DNA of 64,000 bases, from assembly GCF_014200375.1 (NCBI RefSeq), contig NZ_JACHBP010000001.1, positions 62,001-126,000 of the forward strand, given 5' to 3'. This stretch comes from Terrimesophilobacter mesophilus (GTDB taxonomy: Bacteria > Actinomycetota > Actinomycetes > Actinomycetales > Microbacteriaceae). This document shows positions 33,953-45,898 of this stretch, piece by piece; the first letter of the stretch is position 1; each line of letters starts with the position of its first letter. The translations under genes were made by a program, and so were the position numbers. The notes under the pieces are model-generated. The model was not told the DNA's origin, searched no databases, and worked only from the letters and a program-made list of their open reading frames with translations.

Positions 33953-35281
33953 ATGGTCGATCAGCCGGGGCTCTACAGCGGAACGAGTCCGCTTGCGGTG
34001 CGGATGCGCCCGCGAACCCTCGATGAGCTCGCCGGGCAGAAGCACCTCCTGGGGCCCGGCTCACCGCTCGTCACGCTCGCGAGCGACATCACGGGGGAGC
34101 AGGGCGCGACATCCGTCATCCTCTGGGGCCCGCCAGGCACCGGGAAGACCACCATCGCCAAGGCGATAGCGCAGAGCTCGGGCCGCAAGTTCGTGGAGCT
34201 CTCGGCGGTGACGGCGGGGGTCAAGGATGTGCGGGAGGTCATGCAGCAGGCACTGTCCTCGCGAGACCTCTACGGAAAGTCCACTGTGCTGTTCCTCGAC
34301 GAGATCCACCGCTTCTCCAAGGCCCAGCAGGATGCCCTCCTGCCAGGGGTCGAGAACGGGTGGGTGATCCTCGTCGCCGCCACGACGGAGAATCCGTCGT
34401 TCTCGGTCATCTCGCCGCTCCTGTCCCGTTCGCTGCTTCTCACCCTCGAAACACTGACGGATGATGACCTCGGCACGGTCATCGACCGGGCGGTCGGCGA
34501 TTCCCGCGGCCTCGGCGGTGCCGTCGAGCTCGATCCGGATGCCCGATCCGCCATCATCCGACTGGCATCCGGCGATGCACGCCGGGCCCTGACCGCGCTC
34601 GAGGCGAGTGCCGCTTCCGCTGCGGCATCGACATCCGAGGGGAAGCCCCTCGTGACCGCGGACATCGTGGCGGCAGCCGTGGACAGGGCGCTCCTGCGCT
34701 ACGACCGCCAGGGTGACGAGCACTACGACGTCATCAGCGCGTTCATCAAGTCGGTGCGGGGGTCTGACGTCGACGCGTCGATCCACTACCTCGCGCGCAT
34801 GATCGAAGCGGGGGAGGACCCTCGCTTCATAGCCCGCCGCATCATCGTGCTTGCGGCCGAGGACATCGGGATGGCCGACCCGCAGGCGCTGGTCATCGCG
34901 GTCGCCGCGGCCGACGCCGTGCAGTTCATCGGGATGCCGGAGGGGCGCATCCCGCTCGCCGAGGCGGTCACCTACCTCGCCACGGCGCCGAAGTCGAACG
35001 CGGCATATCTCGCCATCGACCAGGCGATCGCGGATGTGCGGGCCGGGAGGATCGGCCGGGTGCCGGCCCACCTCCGCGACGCCCACTACTCCGGCGCGAA
35101 GAAGCTCGGCCACGGCAAGGGGTACCGCTACCCGCACGACGCAGAGCTCGGCGTGCTCGAACAGCAGTACGCCCCGGACGAACTCACGGACGCGCGCTAC
35201 TACGAACCGACGGACCACGGTAACGAGCGCGACGTCTCTGCACGTCTCGAGAAGCTGCGACGCATCATCCACCGCCGGTGA
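33953..35281 (+). CDS. rarA: Replication-associated recombination protein A (RarA/MgsA-type AAA+ ATPase)
   Basis: A 442-residue AAA+ ATPase related to clamp-loader proteins, acting at stalled replication forks. Walker A is [17 protein letters not shown], Walker [21 protein letters not shown] and sensor 1 [13 protein letters not shown]; the C-terminal tetramerisation domain includes [19 protein letters not shown] and [23 protein letters not shown] 33953 is preferred because of a leaderless-type hexamer 7 nt upstream; ATG 33944 adds three residues. It diverges from the cyclophilin gene. Confidence 0.93.
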   Translation: MVDQPGLYSGTSPLAVRMRPRTLDELAGQKHLLGPGSPLVTLASDITGEQGATSVILWGPPGTGKTTIAKAIAQSSGRKFVELSAVTAGVKDVREVMQQALSSRDLYGKSTVLFLDEIHRFSKAQQDALLPGVENGWVILVAATTENPSFSVISPLLSRSLLLTLETLTDDDLGTVIDRAVGDSRGLGGAVELDPDARSAIIRLASGDARRALTALEASAASAAASTSEGKPLVTADIVAAAVDRALLRYDRQGDEHYDVISAFIKSVRGSDVDASIHYLARMIEAGEDPRFIARRIIVLAAEDIGMADPQALVIAVAAADAVQFIGMPEGRIPLAEAVTYLATAPKSNAAYLAIDQAIADVRAGRIGRVPAHLRDAHYSGAKKLGHGKGYRYPHDAELGVLEQQYAPDELTDARYYEPTDHGNERDVSARLEKLRRIIHRR

Positions 35282-35471
35282 TGGGCAACCGCCGGTGATC
35301 TGCTATTCTTGACACCGCCGACAGGAGGTTCCGCGCACGGCTGCAGCGGAATCCGCACCTGAGAAGCATCCTTTAGCCGGATGGTTTCCACGGCACATCC
35401 CTCTTCCCTGACTTTGGGCGCACCATGTCGTCCGAACCGAAGACCGATGATCTCAGTACCGAAAGGAAACC
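35282..35471 (+). promoter_or_regulatory. rpsD leader region
   Basis: A 190-bp non-coding stretch before rpsD. It holds a -10-like TATTCT (35304-35309), a 12-bp direct repeat ACCGCCGGTGAT (35271-35282 and 35288-35299) straddling the rarA stop, and a small hairpin GCGGAATCCGC. A 150-nt leader before S4 could host autoregulation by S4, but I cannot identify a known S4-binding fold. Confidence 0.35.
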
Positions 35472-36101
35472 GTGTCTACCAAGTCACGCACCCGCAGCAA
35501 GACCCGCCTCTCCCGCGCCCTGGGCATCCCGCTCACGCCGAAGGCTGCCCGTTACCTCGAGAAGCGGCCATACGCGCCGGGCGAGCACGGCCGTACCCGC
35601 CGCAAGACCGACAGCGACTACGCCGTGCGCCTGCGCGAGAAGCAGCGCCTGCGCGCCCAGTACGGCATCCGCGAGGCCCAGCTCAAAATCGTCTTCCAGG
35701 AGGCGCGCCGCACCCAGGGCCTGACCGGTGAGAACCTCGTCGAGCTGCTGGAGATGCGACTCGACGCCCTCGTCGTCCGCGCCGGCTTCGCCCGCACCAC
35801 TGCGCAGGCGCGCCAGCAGATCGTCCACCGCCACATCATGGTCGACGGCCAGCGGGTCGACCGCCCATCGTTCCGGGTGAAGCCGGGCCAGCTCGTGCAC
35901 GTGCACCCGAAGAGCGAGCAGATGGAGCCGTTCCAGGTCGCCGCGGCAGGCGGTCACGCCGAGGTGCTCCCGAAGGTTCCCGCCTACCTCGAGGTCGAGC
36001 TCGACAAGCTGCAGGCGCGACTCGTTCGCCGTCCCAAGCGCGCCGAGGTCCCGATCACCTGTGAAGTCCAGCTCGTCGTCGAGTACTACGCTGCGCGCTA
36101 A
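35472..36101 (+). CDS. rpsD: 30S ribosomal protein S4
   Basis: A 209-residue S4 that nucleates assembly of the 30S subunit body. The N-terminal region lacks the zinc Cys set found in some S4 forms. The S4 RNA-binding domain is at about 98-160 (LEMRLDALVVRAGFARTTAQ, then QIVHRHIMVDGQRVDRPSF). The GTG start follows AAAGGAAACC. It is monocistronic or grouped with the small gene after it. Confidence 0.98.
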   Translation: MSTKSRTRSKTRLSRALGIPLTPKAARYLEKRPYAPGEHGRTRRKTDSDYAVRLREKQRLRAQYGIREAQLKIVFQEARRTQGLTGENLVELLEMRLDALVVRAGFARTTAQARQQIVHRHIMVDGQRVDRPSFRVKPGQLVHVHPKSEQMEPFQVAAAGGHAEVLPKVPAYLEVELDKLQARLVRRPKRAEVPITCEVQLVVEYYAAR

Positions 36102-36133
36102 CCTTAATAGCCACACGTGAAGGAGCACCGCTC

Positions 36134-36358
36134 ATGAAGAAATTACTGTGGCTCGTCGTCGGTGTCGGCGTCGGGTTCGTCGCCGCACACCAGCTGAACA
36201 AGACGCCTGAGGGCCGGAGGTTCTTCGAGGACATCGACGCGAAGGCTCGCGAATTCGGCGGGGCCGTCGTCGACGGCTACAAGGCACGGGAGGCAGAACT
36301 GCGCGCCGCCGTCGCGGACGCGGAGGAAGCCATTGCCGACTTCGCCAAGCGGCAGTAA
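36134..36358 (+). CDS. Small conserved membrane protein (74 aa)
   Basis: A 74-residue protein with one N-terminal hydrophobic helix (about 3-19, LLWLVVGVGVGFVAAHQL) followed by an amphipathic, Ala/Glu-rich helix to the end (KAREAELRAAVADAEEAIAD). This layout resembles YtxH-like proteins. AAGGAG stands 8 nt before the ATG, supporting translation. It lies 32 bp after rpsD and 14 bp before alaS. Function unknown. Confidence 0.75.
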   Translation: MKKLLWLVVGVGVGFVAAHQLNKTPEGRRFFEDIDAKAREFGGAVVDGYKAREAELRAAVADAEEAIADFAKRQ

Positions 36359-36372
36359 GCACTGATCAGGTC

Positions 36373-39020
<2,648 letters not shown>

Positions 39021-39030
<10 letters not shown>

Positions 39031-39063
39031 GCATGCCCGCGTGAGAATGCGCCCGTGAGTATG
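39021..39063 (+). repeat. Triple imperfect 14-15 bp repeat at the alaS-ruvX junction
   Basis: GCCCGCGTGAGCAT, GCCCGCGTGAGAAT and GCGCCCGTGAGTAT follow each other without gaps. Each copy contains GTGAGNATG, so three start-like GTG/ATG pairs appear in three different frames; only the third is in frame with ruvX, and the first supplies the alaS stop. Confidence 0.75.
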
Positions 39064-39519
39064 CGATCGGGCAGGCGGCTCGGCATCGACGTCGGGACGG
39101 TACGCATCGGCGTCGCCGTGTGCGACATCCACGCCGTGCTCGCGACTCCTCTCGCGACGGTCGCTCGTGGCGCCGGGGATGTCGCAGAGGTCATCCGGCT
39201 GGTCGGTGAGCACGAGGCCATGGAGGTCGTCGTCGGGCTTCCGCTCGCGCTTTCCGGTTCGCGAACGGCGTCGACCGAGGATGCGATCGGTTTCGCGGAG
39301 CGCATTGCGGCGGCCGTCGCCGTCCCGGTGAGGCTCGTGGATGAGCGTCTGTCGACCGTTTCAGCTCAACGCGCGCTGCAGTCGACCGGTCGGGACGTTC
39401 GCAGGTCGCGCCCGGTCATCGACCAGGTCGCCGCCACTATAATTCTGCAGGATGCTCTCGACTTCGAGCGGTCGAGCGGAACCCCACCGGGCGAGCGAGT
39501 CGCCCCGGACGAAGGATAG
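39055..39519 (+). CDS. ruvX: RuvX/YqgF family Holliday junction resolvase-like protein
   Basis: A 154-residue RNase H-fold protein. RLGIDVGTVRIGVAVCD carries the first catalytic Asp, VVVGLPLALSGSRT the second motif, and VRLVDERLSTVSAQRAL the Glu; a final Asp is in SRPVIDQVAATIILQDALD. Family members act in rRNA maturation or as resolvases. GTG 39055 is the in-frame start within the triple repeat. The alaS-ruvX-mltG-aroE order is shared with mycobacteria. Confidence 0.92.
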   Translation: MSMRSGRRLGIDVGTVRIGVAVCDIHAVLATPLATVARGAGDVAEVIRLVGEHEAMEVVVGLPLALSGSRTASTEDAIGFAERIAAAVAVPVRLVDERLSTVSAQRALQSTGRDVRRSRPVIDQVAATIILQDALDFERSSGTPPGERVAPDEG

Positions 39520-39524
39520 GCGCT

Positions 39525-40712
39525 GTGGCAGACGAACCACGTTGGGACGAGATGTTCTCGTCGCAACCCGCCGCCGATCCGACAGCGCCGCAGCCGCCCT
39601 CCCGCCGGGCCGCGCGCGAAGCGGCGACGCGTCCGAAGAAGCGCCGCCGCTGGATCGGATGGGTGGTCGCTGTCGTCGTCGTCCTGGGCCTGGCGGGCGC
39701 CGGCGCCGGTTATGTGTGGGCGAACTATGAGCCGCAGGTGCGGAAGGCGCTCGGCTGGGAGCTTCCGCCGCCAGACTACGTCGGGCAGGGGTCGGGGCAG
39801 GCCACGATCGTGATTGCGAGCGGTGACACCGGAGTCGAAGTGACGAATTCGCTGCTCGACGCCGGGGTGATCAAGAGTTTCGGAACGTTCTACAGCCTGC
39901 TCCTTGCGCAGAAGCCCGCGGTCGAGTTCTATCCGGGCTATTACGTGCTGTCGGAGAAGATGAGTTCGGCTGCTGCTCTCGCTGCGATTCAGGATCCTGC
40001 GAACCGGGTCGAGCGCACGGCCCTGATCCCAGAAGGCAAGAGCATCGACCAGGTGTTCGAGATCCTGAGCACGGCGACAGGTATCTCCGTGGCCGATTTC
40101 GAAGCGGCGGCGAAGAATCCAACCGACTACGGGGTGTCGAAGGACGCACCCAGTCTCGAGGGCTATCTCTTCCCCGCCACATACAAGTTCGATCCGAGCG
40201 TCGACGCGCGCTCGGTGCTGAAGACCCTCGTCGACCGGACCTTCGCCGCTCTGGATGCCGCAGGGGTGGCTCCGAAGGACCGGCTGCGTGTGCTCACCCT
40301 CGCCGCGCTCATCCAGCGTGAGGCCGGCCGCGACACGAAGGACTTCTACAAGGTCTCCCGTGTGTTCACGAATCGGCTGAAAGACGGTTGGCACTTGCAA
40401 TCGGATGCGACCGTGTCCTACGGCACCGGAAGGACCCACACGGTGTGGACGACACCCGAGGAGCGCGCAGACAAGTCGAACAAGTACAACACCTACGCGA
40501 ACCCCGGGCTCCCGATCGGACCCATCGGTGCGGCAGGCGATCTCGCGATCGATGCGGCACTGCATCCGGTGGACGGACCATGGTTCTACTTCGTGCCGGT
40601 GAACCTGGACACCGGTGAAACGGTGTTCTCGGTGACTCTGGAGCAGCACAACGCGGCGGTGCGTCAGCTCCAGGAATGGTGTCGTACGACGCAGAGCCCG
40701 AACTGTGACTGA
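39525..40712 (+). CDS. mltG: Endolytic peptidoglycan transglycosylase MltG
   Basis: A 395-residue membrane-anchored lytic transglycosylase that ends growing glycan strands. A basic cytoplasmic tail is followed by a transmembrane helix at about 43-64, a LysM-like region (IVIASGDTGVEVTNSLLDAG) and the YceG catalytic domain with Glu266 in LAALIQREAGRDTKDF, plus QSDATVSYGTG and YNTYANPGLPIGPIG. GTG start. It overlaps aroE by 8 bp. Confidence 0.95.
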   Translation: MADEPRWDEMFSSQPAADPTAPQPPSRRAAREAATRPKKRRRWIGWVVAVVVVLGLAGAGAGYVWANYEPQVRKALGWELPPPDYVGQGSGQATIVIASGDTGVEVTNSLLDAGVIKSFGTFYSLLLAQKPAVEFYPGYYVLSEKMSSAAALAAIQDPANRVERTALIPEGKSIDQVFEILSTATGISVADFEAAAKNPTDYGVSKDAPSLEGYLFPATYKFDPSVDARSVLKTLVDRTFAALDAAGVAPKDRLRVLTLAALIQREAGRDTKDFYKVSRVFTNRLKDGWHLQSDATVSYGTGRTHTVWTTPEERADKSNKYNTYANPGLPIGPIGAAGDLAIDAALHPVDGPWFYFVPVNLDTGETVFSVTLEQHNAAVRQLQEWCRTTQSPNCD

Positions 40713-41544
40713 TTCGCGGCTCCGTCTGGCGGTTCTCGGGTCGCCGATAGCGCACTCGAAGTCCCCGGCGCTGCACAGCGCCGCGTACCGAGTGCTCGGG
40801 CTCCCGTGGACGTACGAGGCCGTCGAGGTCCGCGAGGATGAGCTCGGAGAGTTCCTGGCGGGACTCGACGATGAGTGGCGGGGGCTCTCCCTCACCATGC
40901 CGCTCAAGCGCGACGTCATCCGCCATCTGACCACGGTCGACGACTTCGGGTCGATCACGGGCGCCGTCAACACCGTGCTGGTCGGCGGCGACGCGCTCAG
41001 AGGATTCAACACGGATGTCTCCGGAGCGGAGCGGATGCTGGCCGAGGCGTTCCCGGACCCGCTCGACTCCGCCCTCCTGCTCGGCTCCGGCGCCACAGCG
41101 GGTTCGCTTCTCGTCGCCCTCTCGCGTCGCGGGGTGCGCCGTGTCACGGTGTGGGCACGATCCCTCGAGCGCGCGGCGGGCGTCGAGGCGGTCGCGGAGC
41201 GCGTGGGCGTGAGCATCGATGTGCAGCCCTTCGGTTCCGAACTCGAGCTTCCGGATGTCGTGGTCAGTACGCTCCCCGGAACCGCCGAACTGCCGATGGG
41301 CCTGCCGCGAGGGCTTTGCTCCACCGTGCCGCTCGTCGACATCGCCTATGCCCCACAGCCCACCGCGGCGGCACGATCGTGGCGGGACGAGGGCGGCGCG
41401 ATCGTCAACAATGGCATCGGGATGCTCGTCTACCAGGCGCTCGCCCAGGTGAGGATCTTCGTCGGGGGAGACCCGGAGATCGAGCTCCCGGACGAGGGCG
41501 CTGTGCTCGCCGCCATGCGGGGGGCGGCGTTCGGAACCGCGTGA
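40705..41544 (+). CDS. aroE: Shikimate dehydrogenase
   Basis: A 279-residue NADP-dependent enzyme reducing 3-dehydroshikimate. The substrate site has LGSPIAHSKSPALHSAAY (Ser18/Ser20), LTMPLKRDVI with Lys68, and FNTDVSGAERML with Asp104. The nucleotide-binding loop reads LLLGSGATAGSLL rather than the usual GAGGA form, a mild divergence. NNGIGMLVYQALAQ near the end is typical. GTG start within the mltG 3' end. Confidence 0.94.
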   Translation: MTDSRLRLAVLGSPIAHSKSPALHSAAYRVLGLPWTYEAVEVREDELGEFLAGLDDEWRGLSLTMPLKRDVIRHLTTVDDFGSITGAVNTVLVGGDALRGFNTDVSGAERMLAEAFPDPLDSALLLGSGATAGSLLVALSRRGVRRVTVWARSLERAAGVEAVAERVGVSIDVQPFGSELELPDVVVSTLPGTAELPMGLPRGLCSTVPLVDIAYAPQPTAAARSWRDEGGAIVNNGIGMLVYQALAQVRIFVGGDPEIELPDEGAVLAAMRGAAFGTA

Positions 41545-41562
41545 TCATGGGAGGATGGCTGC

Positions 41563-42786
41563 ATGCTTCGATGGCTCACTGCAGGCGAATCCCACGGACC
41601 GGAGCTTGTCGCGATCATCGAGGGTCTGCCCGCCGGTGTCCCGGTGAGCCTCTCGGGCATCCGCGAAGACCTTGCGAGGAGAAGGCTCGGCTACGGTCGT
41701 GGCGCGCGCCAGAAGTTCGAGGAGGACGAGCTCTCCCTCTCCTCCGGCGTTCGGTTCGGGGTGTCCATGGGGAGCCCCATCGCCATCCGCATCGGCAACA
41801 CGGAGTGGCCGCGCTGGGTTGACGTCATGAGCGCGGAGCCGGTGGATCTCGCGACGCTGCCGAAGGGCCGTGGCGCCCCATTGACGCGGCCACGGCCAGG
41901 GCACGCCGACCTCGTGGGGATGCAGAAATACGGCTTCGAGGAGGCTCGAAACGTGCTCGAGCGGGCGAGCGCGCGGGAAACCGCAGCCAGGGTCGCTCTC
42001 GGCGCCGTGGCGCGGTCGTTCCTGGCGTCCCTCGACGTTCGCCTCGTGAGCCACACCGTCGCGATCGGGACCGTGCGCGTGCCGGACGGCACGCCGTTGC
42101 CCGGTCCCCAGGATGTCGCGCGTCTGGATGACGACCTCGTCCGTTGCGGCGATCCGGCGACGAGCGAGCGGATGGTCGCCGAGGTCGACGCCGCCCAGAA
42201 GGACGGGGACACTCTCGGCGGAATCGTGGAGGTTCTCGCCTACGGACTGCCACCGGGGCTCGGCTCCTATGCGCACTGGGATCGGAGGCTCGATTCCCAA
42301 CTGGCGGCCGCCCTCATGGGCATCCAGGCCATCAAGGCCGTCGAGGTGGGCGACGGATTCGCGACAGCGACCCGGCGCGGATCCCGGGCGCACGACGAAC
42401 TCTTCGCCTCCGAGGACGGGATCACGAGATCGACCGATCGGGCAGGCGGAACCGAGGGCGGGATGAGCACCGGGTCCGTTCTGCGGGTCAGCGCGGCGAT
42501 GAAGCCGATCTCGACGGTGCCGCACGCCCTGCGCACGGTCGATGTCGCGACCGGGGGTACGGCAGAGGCCCACCACCAGCGTTCGGATGTCTGCGCCGTT
42601 CCCGCGGCGGGAGTCGTCGCGGAGGCCATGGTCGCGCTCGTACTCGCGAACTCGATGATCGAGAAGTTCGGCGGCGACTCGATCGAGGAGACGCGGAGGA
42701 ACCTCCTCGGCTACCTCGATGCGATTCCCGCCAACCTGAAGTCGACCCGGTACAGCGCCGGCGCATCCCCGCAGCACGGCGAATGA
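41563..42786 (+). CDS. aroC: Chorismate synthase
   Basis: A 407-residue FMN-dependent enzyme making chorismate from EPSP. Signatures are [20 protein letters not shown] at the N-terminus, the [16 protein letters not shown] block and the C-terminal [23 protein letters not shown] precedes the ATG by 8 nt. It overlaps aroK by 4 bp. No aroA (EPSP synthase) is in this cluster. Confidence 0.97.
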   Translation: MLRWLTAGESHGPELVAIIEGLPAGVPVSLSGIREDLARRRLGYGRGARQKFEEDELSLSSGVRFGVSMGSPIAIRIGNTEWPRWVDVMSAEPVDLATLPKGRGAPLTRPRPGHADLVGMQKYGFEEARNVLERASARETAARVALGAVARSFLASLDVRLVSHTVAIGTVRVPDGTPLPGPQDVARLDDDLVRCGDPATSERMVAEVDAAQKDGDTLGGIVEVLAYGLPPGLGSYAHWDRRLDSQLAAALMGIQAIKAVEVGDGFATATRRGSRAHDELFASEDGITRSTDRAGGTEGGMSTGSVLRVSAAMKPISTVPHALRTVDVATGGTAEAHHQRSDVCAVPAAGVVAEAMVALVLANSMIEKFGGDSIEETRRNLLGYLDAIPANLKSTRYSAGASPQHGE

Positions 42787-43295
42787 GCGAGAACCGTCCA
42801 GTCCTCGTGGTGATCGGCCCTCCCGGGGCCGGAAAGAGCGTGCTCGGCAGGAGGGTCGCCAAACTGCTTCGAGTGCCGTTCGTCGACACCGACCGGCGGA
42901 TCGTCGCCAGCCACGGGCCGATTGCGACGATCTTCGCCGAACGCGGCGAGGAGTGGTTCCGGGCCGCGGAGCGCATCGAGGTCGCCAGGGCGCTCGTCGA
43001 ACGGGCAGTCGTCGCGCTCGGTGGCGGCGCCGTCCTCGACCCGGACACCCAGGCGGACCTCGCCGCGTGCCGGGTGGTTCTCGTGACGGTGTCCGCCGAC
43101 GCCGTGGGTGACCGCATCCGCGGCTCCGTGCGCCCACTACTGGAGAACGGCCTCGAGTCGTGGCAGGCCATCGTGGATGCCAGACGGCAGTTGTACGAGC
43201 GCCTCGCCACGCGCACCGTCGACAGTTCTGAGCGCACGGTGCTCTCTCTCGCGCACGAGGTCGCCGACTGGATCCGGAGAGAGGACGCGGCATGA
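42783..43295 (+). CDS. aroK: Shikimate kinase
   Basis: A 170-residue P-loop kinase phosphorylating shikimate. [21 protein letters not shown] is the Walker A region (GAGKS 15-19), FVDTDRRI holds the shikimate-binding Asp (34), and [10 protein letters not shown] the GGG motif. The ATG overlaps the aroC stop and the stop overlaps the aroB start (ATGA both sides). Confidence 0.95.
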   Translation: MSENRPVLVVIGPPGAGKSVLGRRVAKLLRVPFVDTDRRIVASHGPIATIFAERGEEWFRAAERIEVARALVERAVVALGGGAVLDPDTQADLAACRVVLVTVSADAVGDRIRGSVRPLLENGLESWQAIVDARRQLYERLATRTVDSSERTVLSLAHEVADWIRREDAA

Positions 43296-44371
43296 CCACG
43301 ATCACGGTGCAGGGAACGGGCGATGGCACCGGCCCGTACGACGTCGAGGTGGGTCGCGGCATCCTCCACCGGATCGGCGACGCGCTCGGCACGACCGTCC
43401 GCAAGGTGCTCATCGTCCACCAGCCGTCCCTCGCAACGCTCGCGGGCGGGCTGCGCGAGCAGCTTTCCGCATCATACGAGGTGCTCCTCGCCGAGATCCC
43501 GGATGGGGAGGCCGCCAAACGCGTCGAGGTCGCCGCGTTCTGCTGGCAGATTCTCGGCACAGCTGACTTCACGAGGTCGGATGCGATCATCGGCTTCGGA
43601 GGGGGAGCAGCGACCGACCTCGCCGGGTTCGTCGCGGCGACCTGGCTGCGCGGCGTCACTCTCGTGCAGGTTCCGACGACGGTGCTCGGGATGGTCGACG
43701 CCGCCATCGGCGGCAAGACGGGGATCAACACCTCGGAGGGCAAGAACCTGGTCGGCTCGTTCCACGCGCCGAAAGCGGTCATCGCCGACCTCGATATCCT
43801 GGCCGGCCTCGACCGGATGGAACTGCTCGCCGGGTTCGGCGAGATCGTCAAGTGCGGCTTCATCGCCGACCCGCAGATCCTCGAGATCATCGAGCACGAC
43901 GTCGCGGCCGCGACCGACCCGGACTCCGAAGAGTTCCGCCGCGTCGTCGAATTGTCGATCGCGGTCAAGGCGAGCGTCGTGAGTGAGGACTTCCGGGAAT
44001 CGGGCCGGCGCGAGATCCTCAACTACGGGCACACCCTGGGGCACGCCATCGAGTACGCGGAGCGGTTCCGCTGGCGTCACGGCGCGGCCGTCTCGGTCGG
44101 CATGATGTTCGCCGCCGAGCTCGCGCGCCTCGCCGGACGACTGGGCGATGACGTCGTCGATCGGCACCGCAGCATCCTGACCTCGATCGGTCTCCCGGTG
44201 AGTTATCCGCTCGGCCGGTGGAACACGCTCGTGAGCGTCATGAAGCGCGACAAGAAGGCCAGGGGAGACCTGCTCCGGTTCGTGATTCTCGACGACGTGG
44301 CGCGACCGACGATCCTGAGCGGTCCCGACGAGTCCCTGCTCTTCGCCGCATGGCAGGAAGTAGGCAGTTAG
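43292..44371 (+). CDS. aroB: 3-dehydroquinate synthase
   Basis: A 359-residue NAD+- and metal-dependent enzyme for the second step of the shikimate pathway. It has IIGFGGGAATDLAGFVAATW, VPTTVLGMVDAAIGGKTGIN, EIVKCGFIADPQIL and the metal-binding LNYGHTLGHAIEYAE. Its TAG stop forms the first half of the -10-like hexamer before aroQ. Confidence 0.97.
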   Translation: MTTITVQGTGDGTGPYDVEVGRGILHRIGDALGTTVRKVLIVHQPSLATLAGGLREQLSASYEVLLAEIPDGEAAKRVEVAAFCWQILGTADFTRSDAIIGFGGGAATDLAGFVAATWLRGVTLVQVPTTVLGMVDAAIGGKTGINTSEGKNLVGSFHAPKAVIADLDILAGLDRMELLAGFGEIVKCGFIADPQILEIIEHDVAAATDPDSEEFRRVVELSIAVKASVVSEDFRESGRREILNYGHTLGHAIEYAERFRWRHGAAVSVGMMFAAELARLAGRLGDDVVDRHRSILTSIGLPVSYPLGRWNTLVSVMKRDKKARGDLLRFVILDDVARPTILSGPDESLLFAAWQEVGS

Positions 44372-44374
44372 AGT
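44369..44374 (+). promoter_or_regulatory. Leaderless-type -10 of aroQ, overlapping the aroB stop
   Basis: TAGAGT, 7 nt, then ATG 44382. TAG is the aroB stop codon. Confidence 0.45.
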
Positions 44375-44381
44375 GGCTCGC

Positions 44382-44819
44382 ATGACGCGCATCCTGGTTC
44401 TCAACGGCCCCAACCTCCAGCGGCTGGGCACACGGGAGCCGGAGGTCTACGGCACGCTGAGCCTCGAAGATCTGCGGGTCCGGCTCGACGCCGAAGCGGA
44501 GGGCGTCACGTGGGAGCTGCGCCAGACCGACGACGAGGCGGAACTCGTCGGATGGCTTCACGAAGCGGTCGACACGGGGTCGCACGTGATCATGAATCCC
44601 GCCGCGTTCACGCACTACTCCTATGCGCTTCGGGATGCGGCCGCCCTCGTGACGGAGGCGGGGCTCATTCTCGTCGAAGTGCACATCTCGAACCCGTTCG
44701 CCCGCGAGGAGTTCCGCCACACGAGCGTGATCTCCGGCGTGGCGACGGGGGTCATCGCCGGCTTCGGATTCGACTCCTACCTGCTCGCGCTTCGCCTCGT
44801 TCGCGACCGCTCATCCTGA
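44382..44819 (+). CDS. aroQ: Type II 3-dehydroquinate dehydratase
   Basis: A 145-residue dodecameric dehydratase. LNGPNLQRLGTREPEVYG carries the catalytic Arg and Tyr (about 18 and 23), VEVHISNPFAREEF the His and substrate loop, and FRHTSVISGVATGVIAGFG the C-terminal signature. ATG 44382 is preferred over GTG 44373 because of the leaderless geometry and the family N-terminus (MTRILVLNGPN). Confidence 0.95.
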   Translation: MTRILVLNGPNLQRLGTREPEVYGTLSLEDLRVRLDAEAEGVTWELRQTDDEAELVGWLHEAVDTGSHVIMNPAAFTHYSYALRDAAALVTEAGLILVEVHISNPFAREEFRHTSVISGVATGVIAGFGFDSYLLALRLVRDRSS

Positions 44820-44824
44820 CCCCG

Positions 44825-44830
44825 TAAACT
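44825..44830 (+). promoter_or_regulatory. Leaderless-type -10 of efp
   Basis: TAAACT, 6 nt (TGCGGA), then ATG 44837. No ribosome binding site. Confidence 0.5.
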
Positions 44831-44836
44831 TGCGGA

Positions 44837-45400
44837 ATGGCCTCTACCGCAGATATCCGAAACGGCGTCGTCCTCAACATGGATGGCGGTCTGTGGACCG
44901 TCATCGAATTCCAGCACGTCAAGCCGGGTAAGGGCGGTGCCTTCGTCAGGACGAAGGTCAAGAACGTCCGCTCCGGGAAGACCATCGACCGCACGTTCAA
45001 TGCCGGCGCGAAGGTCGAGCTGGAGACCGTCGACCGTGCCGACTTCCAGTACCTGTACAAGGACGGGGACGGCTACGTCTTCATGAACTCCTCCGACTAC
45101 GATCAGATCACCCTCTCCGAGGAACAGGTCGGGGATGCTCCGAACTTCATGCTCGAGAACCAGAGCGTGACGATCGCCCTCCACAACGGTGAGCCGCTCT
45201 ACGTGGAGCTTCCGGCATCCGTCGTCCTGGAGATCACGCACGCCGATCCGGGACTGCAGGGGGACCGTTCCACCGGCGGAACCAAGCCGGCCACGGTCGA
45301 GACCGGATACCAGATCCAGGTACCGCTCTTCCTCGAGCAGGGGACGAAGGTCAAGGTCGACACCCGCACCGGGGACTACCTCGGCCGCGTCAACGACTGA
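44837..45400 (+). CDS. efp: Elongation factor P
   Basis: A 187-residue three-domain factor that relieves ribosome stalling at proline stretches. The domain I tip loop is [14 protein letters not shown]; Lys32 is equivalent to the modified Lys34 of E. coli EF-P. Domain III ends in the family signature [20 protein letters not shown] followed by TGDYLGRV. It lies between aroQ and nusB as in mycobacteria. Confidence 0.97.
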   Translation: MASTADIRNGVVLNMDGGLWTVIEFQHVKPGKGGAFVRTKVKNVRSGKTIDRTFNAGAKVELETVDRADFQYLYKDGDGYVFMNSSDYDQITLSEEQVGDAPNFMLENQSVTIALHNGEPLYVELPASVVLEITHADPGLQGDRSTGGTKPATVETGYQIQVPLFLEQGTKVKVDTRTGDYLGRVND

Positions 45401-45416
45401 TCGCCCGCCGCCCCCG

Positions 45417-45830
45417 ATGAGTGCGAGAACCAAAGCACGCAAGCGTGCCCTCGACCTGTTGTACGGAGCCGATCTGCGTTCGACCACCATCGCCGATGCC
45501 ATTGCGAGCGAGTCCGAGCGGGCCCAGGCGGAGCCGCGCAGGTCATCCTCGTGGGAGTATGCGCGCGAGATCTCGGTCGGAGTCGATGAGCACCGTGCCG
45601 AGATCGACGAGCTCATCGAGACCTACGCGCTCGGCTGGCCCATCCACCGGATGCCGACCATCGACCGCGCGATCGTGCGGATGGGCATCTGGGAACTCGT
45701 GTTCAACCCCGAGGTGCCCGACGGCGTCGCAATCGCCGAGGCCGTGGAACTCGCGCGCACCTACAGCACGGAGGACTCCGCCGGTTTCGTGAACGGTGTG
45801 CTCGGCCGCATCGCCGAAGCGCAATCCTGA
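45417..45830 (+). CDS. nusB: Transcription antitermination factor NusB
   Basis: A 137-residue helical RNA-binding protein that works with NusE (S10) at boxA sites of rRNA operons. ARKRALDLLYGADLR at the N-terminus and MPTIDRAIVRMGIWEL and FVNGVLGRIA at the C-terminus are typical. ATG 45417 follows efp by 16 bp; the upstream open frame is a shadow of efp. The pyr promoter lies immediately after it. Confidence 0.94.
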   Translation: MSARTKARKRALDLLYGADLRSTTIADAIASESERAQAEPRRSSSWEYAREISVGVDEHRAEIDELIETYALGWPIHRMPTIDRAIVRMGIWELVFNPEVPDGVAIAEAVELARTYSTEDSAGFVNGVLGRIAEAQS

Positions 45831-45836
45831 CGGGTC

Positions 45837-45842
45837 TATAGT
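45837..45842 (+). promoter_or_regulatory. -10 of the pyr operon promoter
   Basis: TATAGT, placing the transcript start near 45849 and a leader of about 50 nt before pyrR. No clear -35 is seen. Confidence 0.5.
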
Positions 45843-45866
45843 TGATCCAGACAGACATCCTTTAAC

Positions 45867-45897
45867 ATCCGTCCCGAGAGGCGGGGAAGGAGGTCAG
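45867..45897 (+). promoter_or_regulatory. Candidate PyrR RNA-binding loop overlapping the pyrR ribosome binding site region
   Basis: GTCCCGAGAGGCG matches the conserved PyrR binding-loop sequence (UCCnGAGAGGY) and can form a small hairpin with flanking CCG/CGG. AAGGAGG follows at once and the pyrR ATG at 45899. In Mycobacterium smegmatis PyrR is reported to repress translation through such a loop near the ribosome binding site; the same mechanism is likely here. Confidence 0.65.
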
Positions 45898-45898
45898 A

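Noticed and set aside
35309-35337. TTGACA at 35309 as -35 of an rpsD promoter
   Set aside because: No -10-like hexamer lies 16-18 nt downstream (the sequence there is CGCGCA). TATTCT overlapping it is the better element.
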